DNA from: Hortaea werneckii
Lineage: Eukaryota; Ascomycota; Dothideomycetes; Mycosphaerellales; Teratosphaeriaceae
Assembly (NCBI GenBank): GCA_037044905.1
Contig: JBAOKB010000070.1
Coordinates: 186,001 to 250,000 of the forward strand
Direction: 5' to 3'
Length of the DNA stretch: 64,000 bases
Part shown: piece by piece, positions 1 through 10,268 of the stretch
How the letters are laid out: each line of letters starts with the position of its first letter
How positions within the stretch are numbered: the first letter of the stretch is position 1
The notes under the pieces: model-generated
Databases searched by the model: none
Told to the model about the DNA's origin: nothing
Seen by the model: only the letters and a program-made list of their open reading frames with translations
Made by a program: the position numbers and the translations under genes

Positions 1-1
1 C

Positions 2-784
2 TCTTCTCCTAGGGCATTAGGACCTACTTCTCCTCTTAACTTGGACAGCGCCCGGAGTCAAGACTCTTTCAAGCACGAAAGCCCGGACAATTATCTAGAC
101 TACACTGCCTCTCATGGTCCGTTCCACTCCCAGAGTGAGACATCTTTGAACAGTGCTTTCACCGACACTGCTCCTTCTTCCTTTTCCCATGGGCCGCTCA
201 GCCCGACATCACAATTCTTCACCCCAGACTCTGGCACTGCGGAAGCCCCTTTCGGAGCTATGCCACTACAAACACCACGTCGAATTCTTCCAGCCGCAGG
301 CAATGGCAACTCACAGCGCCCGCGAAGCCAAACAGTACCGCAGCTCGACCATTACATGATCACACCGGCCCCAACAGAAGCCGCGACACAAAAGCATAGT
401 TCAGAAGCACTCGACTCGCCGATGGAAGAAGGATCGGAGGCTGCGACCGGTAGAGGAGATACGCTCCAACCATGCGACATCCTTCAACACCACAACCTCA
501 CAGAAGACAAAACTGTCTTCGCAACGCCCGAAATGATGGGACCGCCTCCTCTCCCCGCCCACGTGTTGACACCTGGGAGCGGTCGCTACCTGGCCTCTAT
601 AGTACATGGGTTCTCAATACCAATGGCTACTACGCCCGAAGAAGCTCTCCAAGCATTAGAGGTAGCTCATAGCTTCTTTCAACAACAACCGAGCGGCTTT
701 CTCGAGTACGACGAGAGCCTGATCATGGGCAAGCTCATGGAGAGGCTGAGGCTTCACTTTCGGTCGCCCAGTATTAGCGGCTAG
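2..784 (+). CDS. 3' end of a probable regulatory protein (5' end outside window)
   Basis: The frame is open from base 2 to a TAG at 782-784, so this is the C-terminal ~260 residues of a gene that begins left of the window. The first ~180 residues are low-complexity and rich in Ser, Pro, Thr and Gln, as in disordered tails of fungal transcription factors. The last ~60 residues are denser, with TPEEALQALEVAHSFFQQQP followed by a hydrophobic IMGKLMERLRL helix. From memory this resembles the C-terminus of fungal CENP-B/ARS-binding-type DNA-binding proteins, but that recall is weak and no DNA-binding domain lies within the visible part. No intron is needed in the visible part. That it is coding is fairly sure; the function is only a suggestion. 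Confidence 0.6.
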   Translation, partial: SSPRALGPTSPLNLDSARSQDSFKHESPDNYLDYTASHGPFHSQSETSLNSAFTDTAPSSFSHGPLSPTSQFFTPDSGTAEAPFGAMPLQTPRRILPAAGNGNSQRPRSQTVPQLDHYMITPAPTEAATQKHSSEALDSPMEEGSEAATGRGDTLQPCDILQHHNLTEDKTVFATPEMMGPPPLPAHVLTPGSGRYLASIVHGFSIPMATTPEEALQALEVAHSFFQQQPSGFLEYDESLIMGKLMERLRLHFRSPSISG

Positions 785-3700
785 ATCTTCCTTTTCAATG
801 TCACGGCAGGGTCAGCCCGGAGCAGAGGAGCAGGGACACAGACGGGAAAAGAATTGCTGTGCTGCCCGCGCGGCAAAGGTAATGGAATTGGATGTAGTGT
901 GCATGGCGACGGGATTCGGCTTCCGGTCTACGTCTGGCGCAACTGATTTTGTCTTCGTCTCGTTTGAGTGTGGAATTTCTTGCAATTCTTTCTTTGCTGG
1001 GTACATGCAAGCGATTGGTTTTTCTCGCGTGGGCTTCAAATAGTCCAGACAATCAGCGTGACACTATCACGTCGAGAGGTGACGATTAGTTGCTCGTTGA
1101 TACGGGGATCAGCAAAACTCTACAACATGTACTTGTCATTCCTTCTCTTCCTCCATTTCTCCTCGTCGGCGAAACAGCATATGCATACTACACCCAGTAC
1201 AGCTTCGATCACAGCACTAGCACATTCAAAGACTAATTTCAAAAGCTCCCTCGCTTGTCGATTGCACACGCGCCCCGGAATGAAGACTCAATCTATCGGC
1301 AAGCCTTGGGTTCGGGTTTGCCCGCTCTCAACGGTGACATGCAGGAATGGATGCACTACTACTACTTCCTGCGTTCATTCTCTGATGCGTCCAATCACGT
1401 CTATTTGCATCAGACGATCATAGCAACTCTCATCTATTAGGTAGGAGGAATCAAGTTGTGCTGGTCAAATGCCTGAAACGGCACCGTGGTATTCTTACGG
1501 TATGTGCAACACATTGGGCCCCCTTTTGCCCGTGTTACATTTAAACACGAGAAACCTTTCAACAAGCCTAGAGCCTAATCAGCCGGGCCGCACTCCATGC
1601 AGTTGTTTTGATAACAGTCCTGGAATGTACAACAGATTTATACTTCGGGATGGCAGCCTTTCCTGACGAGGCTTCGCGAGACAGTGAACCAAGTGCTATA
1701 GGAGCAGTAAGTACACGAATACACTATACCAAAATAAATCGCCCTCATCATCTCCGAATTTCCAAGTGCTGACTAATGCCGTTGTCAGAAGTTCTTACTG
1801 AAGTGACAATATGTCGACAAAGTAACCGCCGAACAATCAATTGTGTGACCTCCCGAAAACTAGCCTCCCTTGTCGAAAAGAACGACAGACCACCTTTGAT
1901 ACTAGAGGCCGAAAAAAGTGCTGCGATGCTGATTTTTGAGACTGTCAAGATGCCGAGAACCAGCGCTTGCTCGAAGGCTGAGCATTATGGTATCATCGGA
2001 CTGGCCCTTGGCCCTCGAGCTCACCAGTGACCGCTAGCACGTGGTCGGCGCAAGTTTTCCAAATACCGGTTACTGTTGCGCCTCAGTGCCTCAAAACGAT
2101 GCTCGTAGCGACACACGAACCAATCTGGATGTCCATGTACGAGACACTCTCTGCCCTGGCCCTTCTCGCATTCAGGTGCATATAATCGGCCAGCGGTATC
2201 TTGGTCGACAACCCAAGCGCCGTGCATGGGATTCATTAGGGACAACATATGGAGATGGACAGACGAAACGTGACGTTCTGTCACGGATGCATGCTCCGCT
2301 CGAGATGTCGATCAAAATGTCGCAAGGGCTCGTGCCCAACGCCTGCCGCATCGAGAAGCGTTCGCAAGACAGCAACCGGTTCGGAGATCCAAGAGGCTGA
2401 AGTAGACTAATTAAGCAATTAGACAGATTGGATCGCTTAAAGGCGATTGCGGTCTCCCTGTGAATGCCTTGCTTGGGGTCAATGTCACCCGCCGTGGCTT
2501 CGCGGGCCACCGGCTTGACGTGAGAAATCCCCGTCCATGCAAGTATTTCAACCTTAGCCATTGATCGAGGACCCTCCAACGTGGTCGAAGGTCGGGGTGT
2601 TAGGCCTCTTTTTGTGAAACTGCAGACCGATCTAGCTACGGAAGATGGCAGATGATGCATAGTTGAGCATCTCTCCGGGAACAGTTGGTTAGTGTTGGTC
2701 TGTGATCCTTGTAAAGCTCCGTTGCTCGTGGCCGAAACACAACGACTTAGTAATGTCTAAGGAAGTCGAAAATTTCCCTTGACTGTTCTCCAACGTGTCT
2801 GCTAAGAACATGAGAAGGATGGTTAGAAGTCGTGCTCGCGATACCACTGCACGACATGACAAGACAAGACGCAACCTGCTCGGCTTAGCCATCATGCGCT
2901 TTTAGTCGGACAAAAAATGAGAATGGAGCCTTTTGTGGGAGCGGAACTTAGAGCGATTAGGCAAATTCCCATCAAACTCCCTCGTATGCTCAATATCCTT
3001 ACCGATGATTCTGCATCCTTCATGGCAGTCATTGCCCCCGCGCGACTTTTGTCCTACTGCTATGCGGCAAGGGTGTCCCAGATGACGATGTATAGCCAAA
3101 GTCACAAATCACACCCTCTCGCCTCACGCAATGTGGCAGCTGCGCGCTACCTCAGAAATAATCAATGAGCTTTCGACGGCGGCAATTGTGTGTCGTGGCC
3201 TGAGCGATCAGACAAGCAAATAGGCAGACAAGCGGGCAAGCAGAGAGGCGGCGTTTCTTTGCATCTAGTCCTTCTTGAGCCCTTCTAGATTGCTGCATCG
3301 GAACGGGTCTGTTGCTCATGTACAGCGACTTGATTAATTTCCGCTTTCTAACCGCGGACTAGCTAGACGGCATCTAAATGCAGCTGATCTCGCGATCACT
3401 CAATCCAGGCGCGTGAGGCTAATTGTCGTGCAGGGGTTGTTACATGAGCCAGAAAGAAGAACGGAGAACAGACTAGCGCCTTCGACATTGATAGTAGCTC
3501 ACTATGTCATCCTTACCACGGTCCTCTCTTGTTCACCTTACGCTGGAAAAATCTTCAAGTAGCATGAGAATTAGTAAAAGATGAAGCCACGATCAAAGGG
3601 CTGGAGAAATCTTTGGCTCTCTCCAAAGGGAATGGTTTCATAGCGACATTACATATCTCACCGCTCAAATGTTATGGATTGAGACAGGCGAGTGGAATTA

Positions 3701-5473
3701 TCTTTGTTGCACGAGGGAGTTGAACCCTCGCTTCCTTGCCGATCTTTTCACTGGCTGAGCAGGATTCCACCCCCAACATTTTGGATGCGTTTAAATGTGT
3801 GACTTCCAGGCCCATTTGTATGATCGCACGGATTGATCCGTCATTCAGGAGAGATTACGACGCAAGCACGTCGGATGAAAGAAAGACTGACCGAAGGATG
3901 CTCGACATTTGCGACGACCGGGAGGCGAGCGGAGAGCACAGATCAACCGCAAAGTACTACGGCTTATGATGCGCAACTCAAATTGGTTCCGGAGCACTGC
4001 GATACGTCATACTCCAATATTGCGCGCCGCGCCACGTGAATTGTCATTCGCTTTAAACACCGTTGAAGCCGAATTGGCCGCCTAGCGGGTCAACCGCCGC
4101 AACCAACGGCATTAGTGCAGCCGATTCACGCGCCGAGCTCGTCTGCCGCTGCAAGCTCCAAGTGTCTAATAGCTGACTATCCATCTCAGCCATAGTTCAT
4201 CGTCAATTCTGGATAACCACACACAACAACTGTCTTGCTATAAGCAAGACCAACAACTGAGTGATGGACGATTCAAAGCGAAGCTGGGCCCGTCTCCATT
4301 AGCGTAAAGTCGAGAACCAAAACGCTCCAGTTCAGACACTTCTTTCCTTAGGGGTCCACCCTACACTACCGCACACGTGGTAACTAAATTTCGAGGGATC
4401 TGGCGCGTTTAGCTGCCTGTCCTTCGGACTGACCACTATTTCGGCAGCCTGTAGAAATGAAAGCAGCCTCATAGATCACAAACTATGCCCTCCATGCAAT
4501 AAGACAACGAAGCTTTGTAGCCTCCCACTTCATTCTCCGAGTACAACGAAGATGTCATGGGTCTGCAATTCGTGCAATTTGTGCAATTCGTGCAATTCGT
4601 GCAATTCGTGCAATTCGTGCAACCCGTGCAACCCGTGCAACTCGTGCCGAATGAAGCATGAAAGCTTTGCTTTAACTCCTGGCATTCTCTAATCAACCGC
4701 TGACGTTGAAGCGCACTTGCCTGCTATACTGTACAGAAAGGCCTACTTACGCCACGGCTCGACTCGCGCCTTTGTTAGCTTGCTCTACGAAGTTTCGACC
4801 ACATGAATCCGCCGGAGGATCTTGTTCCATACCATTCAATCTCGATGTCTTAACTATTGGAATCGTTAGATTCCTAGAAAGAGTGTCAAGCTGCTTTCAT
4901 AAAGGAGAGTTCAGGTATACATGGCTTCGTGGGTCAGAAACAAGAGGGTTGATGTAGGGGCTTCCTCTTTGCGAACCCGATTTATATCTTAAAGACGCTG
5001 TACTAGCTCGAACTCGTACATTCGCCACCGTTATCCTTGGTTGGCGGTGAGCAGAATAGTAGTGCTAAGAGATGTGTAGTCCTCTGCGCAAACCTTTTGT
5101 AACGTTGCCTACATCGATGTAAGATTTCCTAGGAAATTTCCGCGTGCTTCTTTTTAGAGACGTTTTAAAAAGCCACGGTCGCATCCTGTATTGAGTAAGT
5201 CGGATCTGATCGAGTTTTTGGTTCCACATAATGAATTCTTTGCGAAAATAGCATGAGCGACGCTTATAGCTCGCTTAAGACACAACTGTTCGTGTACACA
5301 CAGAATATCGCGTCTTCATTCGATCTCGTTGCGATTCATCGAAGTCTTGCTCCATCATACCATTAGTCATTGCGCAGGTGCATCAACTGCTGTCTCGAAT
5401 CAGAGAAGGTGCCTGTTCCAAGAAGTCGTAATATGAGTTAGGAGGCTTCAAAGAGGCACTTTGGGGACTTTTG
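785..5473. other. Gene-poor region, no supportable gene
   Basis: Reading frames here are short, overlap each other on both strands and show no recognisable domain. The longest (2172-2660 minus, 162 residues) is compositionally odd and has no motif. Apart from the minisatellite at 4564-4644 no structured element was identified. The segment may be intergenic DNA or decayed sequence. Confidence 0.5.
4564..4644 (+). repeat. 9-bp minisatellite, nine tandem units
   Basis: Nine consecutive units of TGCAATTCG are visible. The second unit has a C-to-T change (TGCAATTTG). The last three drift to TGCAACCCG, TGCAACCCG and TGCAACTCG, and a partial TGCCG follows. Because 9 is a multiple of 3, both strands stay open through it, which produces a Cys/Thr/Asn-repeat reading frame on the minus strand that is an artefact of the repeat. 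Confidence 0.95.
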
Positions 5474-8265
5474 CTAGTTAGCATGCTCAAACTTTCGTTT
5501 CCTATTTAGAGACGCCATCATCCTGCTTTTGGGAAATCCAAATCCCGAAATCGATGCAGTCCTGTCGTTTGAACAGAGCTTGATATCGTCAACATTAGCT
5601 CCTTCCGGCGACTGTATGCGGACAGGGAAAGACGAGTGATCTACTTTGCAGCATGATTGTACCGCTCCGTTATGTATGACGACCAGTTCTAAGTCTTTGT
5701 ACTTCTCTATGATCTTCTCTACCTCAAGTCCCAGTCTATTGTGTATGGTAACCTGGCGGGACACCGAGTCCGGCAGACAGAAGAAAGTATTGGCAACAAG
5801 CTTCCATGCGGCGTCTGCTATTTGTTCGCGCAGAGTGCGACTGTCCCAAATTGCTTTATCAAGCTCTAGTCGGAAAATCTCTATAGATTTAATATCGTCC
5901 AAGGGAAAGCTTTTAATATCTATTTGGGGATCTAATCTTGTATACTTTTCCCGGTGCCCCCATACTGATCTGTCTTCTTCTTCTTGGGCCGGGGAGGTCT
6001 TGAGATAAATTGAATGTATGATCTGTCCGACTATGTCATCCGATCTCGGAACGAGATTCAATTGCCCACAGCCAACGGATGTCATAAGGATGTCCTCTGT
6101 CGGGCAGCCATAGAGGTTGCTAGCTTCGCGCAAAGCAATGGAGGCGGGGTTGTTGTGAGACACTCCGCCGTCCACAAAGCGGCTTTCGTCAGAAGGTGAG
6201 AGCGACACAGGTTTAAAATACCTACGAGTCTGTTAGTTCAGTGTTTGACGATCGAGTGGCTGCCTAAACTTACCCGGGAGCTGCTGACGTACATCTGGCT
6301 CTAGCTCACAGTTAGCCTCGCGGACAAAAGTACCTTAGTTTAGAGACTTACGCTTCCCACACATGAATTGCATCTCCATGATCATTCGTATTACGTCGAG
6401 TGTACGACTTGATTGGACGACGCGAAGACGGGTTGTAGCTGGTGAGAAGCGTGCAAGACTGCAAACGCGGGTTCCATGCCGTGGTCGTGACCGCAACGTT
6501 GACTGGCCAGCTTCCTTGAAGCTTCTTTGTTTCCCCGAATGAATCTTTCAAAACCCCTTCCAGCACATCCGAATCATACATTGCCGAGTTCCGAAGAAAA
6601 CTCCAAATCTTTTGAAAAGTGGTAAGCCATCCGTCTACTCTGGGCCACACGCGAGACAGAGCGCTTGGCCTTAGGAAGACCTCCCGGGCTAGGCTCATCA
6701 GCCGTCCTCGGCCTTCCTCGACGGACCAGCCACGCAAACCTAGTCCTAGTCCAATGATACCACCTGTCTCATGCGTCAGTATGGAGAAGTTAAGAGACGA
6801 GAGGTGAATGATGTTTACCTATACTGGTCCCGACAATGAGATCGAAGAAACGGAAAAGGGGAATATCGACAACAATATCCTTTTGAAGAAGAAAGAGGAC
6901 TTCCAGCTGAATTAATCCACGGACCCCCCCACCGTCCAGAGATAATACACTAGGGCTGAAGTTGGGTGGATTTGTCCTGCCTCGCCAGTCGTCGAAATGC
7001 TGTCCACAAATGTCACAGGCAGTCACTATGGCCCCACCGTACTTAGACCAGCTCCCATCAAGCGCAATCAGACAGTCGTTGCAAAGCCCGTGGCGATGAC
7101 ACGGGAGGAGAACAGACCAATCGCGACAAAGACAGGCAAAACACGCTCTGCCGAAGTCCCGACTTTGTAGAATCGTTGCATGGCGATGCAGATGAGCCAG
7201 ATGCTTCGCAAGCGGTGACTGAGTAGCTTTATCTCCACTATCATTGGCCATATCTTCCATCCACATCGTCAGCACAGGTTCCACAGATTCCGGGCAGGAT
7301 CCATCAGTCTTGCGGAGCAACGTTCGCAGTGGATCTCTGTAATGGAAATTGAAGTAGTGTTCGGCAATATGATTCCTAGAACGGATCCCTCTGCGTTTGA
7401 TCGTCGTACAACCCAGCCAGTCATAACTCCAAGGATACACTCGACGGGTGTGCAGAATGAGATAGGAGCTCATGATGCTGTTGCGACTCTGGCGGTCCAG
7501 CATGATACGATCATCATCATGTTTGAGGAGAGCACAGTGAACATCTCCGTCAACAGCTAGGCCCGGATGCGACTCGCCTAGGGTAGACGCCAACGAAAAT
7601 CGATCTGAAGCATGATCGCGTTGATGCCTTTCAAATTCGTCTTGAATTCGTGAAATCTCTTGCCTAGACCAGAAGAAGCCATGAGCTTGACGGAAACGCT
7701 TCGCAATTGTAAGCGTGGCAGCTACTTCTCTTATGGATGCGCTTGAAAAGGCCGGGTATTCATTGTCGGTATCTTGACCTAAGACGTCTAGACGCTCAAA
7801 AGCGTCTTTTTCGAAGCTCTCTCTGTCGTGCTTTCCACCTCCTGCTTTGGAACCCAAAGATTCCGTGACGAAAAGTTCTTTTGTCAGCAAGTTTTTCGTC
7901 AGCGCTACAAACGCCACAGGTTTACATTGCTCTTTCGCAAGGGAGCCCCCACACTCATCGATCCAAGACAGGTACGCATGCTGCAGGTCGGTAGGCTTGT
8001 CAGCGATGAAGATCACGACAGAGCTAACCAGATGATCGGCTTGCCGAGTATGAGCATCTGTTGCCCACACAGCAGAGCTATCCTCAGCAACAGTGTAGCT
8101 TTGAGTTCGCACTTCAATGTCGGGAATCTCTTCACACTCTTCTAGTTGAGCCTTTAACAAAGTTTGTTGGTCCTCAAGCCGCTTTGGGACCGTTAATGTA
8201 ACCACTAAATGTCGCTCTGATCCCTCCATCCCTTTAATATCAGCTTTCCACCACGAAACCTTCAT
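5474..8265 (-). CDS. RING-type zinc finger plus patatin-like phospholipase
   Basis: Four exons: 8265-6819, 6763-6352, 6300-6274 and 6221-5474, with introns of 55, 51 and 52 nt. They join in phase to 2634 nt, or 877 residues. Residues 1 to ~350 have no known domain. A Cys/His cluster follows (CFAC, then CHRHGLCNDC, later CDIC) with RING-finger spacing. The patatin domain starts with the oxyanion-loop motif DGGGVRG. The nucleophile motif GTSIGG (Ser481) is completed only after splicing of intron 1, and the catalytic-dyad Asp is in FVDGG (Asp646). The fully spliced product reads ARCTSAAPGYFKP before the Asp, as usual in fungal patatins. Expected role: cleavage of membrane-lipid acyl esters. The RING could give ubiquitin-ligase or protein-binding activity. 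No signal peptide or membrane span is evident, so it is probably cytosolic. The family and exon model are well supported; the role is inferred. Confidence 0.85.
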
Positions 8266-8417
8266 GCTCGGATCCTCAGAATTATATAGTTCTCTGCATT
8301 ACATAAAGGGATCTGCCTACTATGCCCTGGCGTTCTAATCCTTATAACAGTTATCCCTCGTATGTTTACCGAACGTAAATCTTCTACCTGTTTCCGCCAA
8401 TCGTGAAGCTTTCCTTC

Positions 8418-8420
<3 letters not shown>

Positions 8421-8473
<53 letters not shown>

Positions 8474-8552
8474 CTCTCTCTGTCTCCCTCTCTCTCCCTC
8501 TTTCTCTCTCTGTTTCTCCCCCTCCCCCCCTTTCTTTTTTTTTTTTTTTTTT
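8421..8552 (+). repeat. CT-rich microsatellite ending in a T18 run
   Basis: A TC-dinucleotide tract starts at 8421. It degrades through TTTC and CCTC interruptions and ends in 18 uninterrupted T (8535-8552). It lies ~155 bp upstream of the patatin gene start, so it sits in that gene's promoter region. Any regulatory role is speculative. Confidence 0.95.
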
Positions 8553-8952
8553 GGGAATCTTCCCTTCTACAGTGAGTGCTCTTCAACAACTTATTCGTAC
8601 TAGCAAACCTATACTGGCCGACTCCATATTAATTTACCAAGCGTTGTACAAGAATTAGCACACATTATACTGGCCCATACCAACCAAACATTTACTTCCA
8701 ATCAACAGTATGTATTCTCATCTGATCCACAGCACGTGGTGCGCTACTGACGATCTTCTCATGAAATTGCAGCCCGCTGGTTCGGGTGCCAAAACCAAGT
8801 CTGCTATCGACAGGAGGCGTCATATGCTTCTAGTCAATTATTTTGAGCGTCTGTCCTTCGATGAATGGTGAAGTTGTGTGTACAGAACTATGGAGATGGG
8901 CTTTGCGACAATGCAGAAGCCGGAGACCCATCAACGAGGCAGAACATCATTC
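8553..8952. other. Intergenic, nothing recognised
   Basis: This lies between the CT tract and the 3' end of the chromodomain gene. Only short overlapping frames are present, with no domain or repeat. Confidence 0.5.
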
Positions 8953-10268
8953 TTACACGGGAACATACGACCGATTGCGAGCTTGCTTGGCGTATTCAGG
9001 TCTCTCTGACGGTAGACGACGGGAATAGTAAGCGTCAATCTCCTCCTCAGCGCAGGTTGTGTCGGGAGTCTCGCCGCAACTGAAATAATTTAGCGTCCGC
9101 ATCATCCATTCACATGACTCCTGAACGCACATGGTACTTTCCGGTTGCCAGGTGCAGTCAAGTTCTGTTAGGCCAAGCCATTTCACCTTATACTCGATTT
9201 CCGATATACCACGCCGATGAGAAAGAATTTTGTCAACTAAGCAAAAGCCTTTGTTAAGCTCTTCACCTTTTCGAACCATCCGCTGTACATAGCTCTTCAG
9301 ATACCTTCGCCCTTTCGAGAGCTCACTGCAGAAACGAGTCTTATTGCTGACGCTCGACTGGCTAGAAATTGTTAGCTGAATTACCTTACTAGAGTGGAAT
9401 GAAGGTTACCGATCACGCCGCGTCATTTCGTCGACGAGCTTGGTTGCATCCCGAACCAGGCTTTGGCGAGTTGAATGCAGTGTCGCCTTTGTGATTTTAA
9501 CAAGCTGTGTAATTAGTTTTGATCGCTTGTATGTCCGACCTAGAAGGTGACAGAGATGGTTGCTCATTTCATTGTCTCTCAACAAGGCGAGCGGTAGCTA
9601 AAGACGTGATTGTGACGTTAGATGCGGCTGGGAACACAACTGCGCGGGCGAAAGCTTACCTGTCGAACGGTTAGTGTCTCCCATCCGAACCGTGGCATTT
9701 CCTCCTGAACCGCAAAGTATCCGTTGAGTACGATTCTGGCCGCTACATCACTAATATAGTCGTTGTGGTAGGGAAATTCTCCATTCTGCAATTCACCGTG
9801 TACATGCAGATGGGAGGGGCACTTTCCGCCGGAGAACTTCAACCAATTCTCGAGATGATTTCTGCAATAAATTGGTACACAACCACAGCTCCCCATCCGA
9901 ACCATGTTCCTACCTTGTTGGTGCAGCTCATCGACGGTGGTAGCGCGGCATATGTTGCATTCTACTTCGCCGCGTTCCAAACAATAGTCCCTGCTAACGT
10001 CGACTGCTAGCAACTCTGCCTTCAGATCGCTCCACCTAGAAATCAAAGAGCCGCTATTGGAGCCGAAGTAAGAACGTCTAACATTAAGGTCGGGGAGCAT
10101 GAGAAATGGACATAAGCAGCAAAGGAAAGAAAATGAAAGTTCCAAAAAAGACGTTAAATCATTCTGCATACGTGTGTTACAACAGCATTCGTCGCTCACG
10201 TAAACATTTCGAAGGTGATATTTGCGGATATGTCTCTGATTGCGTACTATTTCATCGTTCAACATCAC
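8953..10268 (-). CDS. RING-like Cys/His cluster plus chromodomain protein (5' end unresolved)
   Basis: The last three exons are clear. One ends at 9660, followed by 9597-9410 and 9361-8953, joined by 62- and 48-nt introns in matching phases. Coding sequence is convincing from ~10035, just after a TTTCTAG acceptor; whether the frame up to 10268 is coding or intronic could not be decided. The first supported part has CNIC, CGC, CRNH and CPSH clusters spaced like a degenerate RING or PHD. A charged linker follows. The C-terminal exon holds a chromodomain: VDKILSHRRGISEIEYKVKW, then CTWQPES, with the two cage tryptophans in place. Retroelement integrases can carry a similar domain, but there is no integrase, reverse transcriptase or LTR beside it, so a host chromatin-type protein is more likely. 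Predicted role: binding methylated histone tails, possibly with ubiquitin-ligase activity. Confidence 0.65.

Noticed and set aside
2172..2660. 162-residue minus-strand frame
   Set aside because: No domain, no codon or splice support, and competing frames on the other strand.
3706..3735. Sequence on the minus strand like a tRNA T-arm (GAGGG-TTCAACT-CCCTC)
   Set aside because: The acceptor stem does not pair with upstream sequence and no anticodon arm can be folded, so a functional tRNA is not supported.
4469..4696. Cys/Thr-repeat open frame on the minus strand
   Set aside because: It exists only because the 9-bp minisatellite is a multiple of three.
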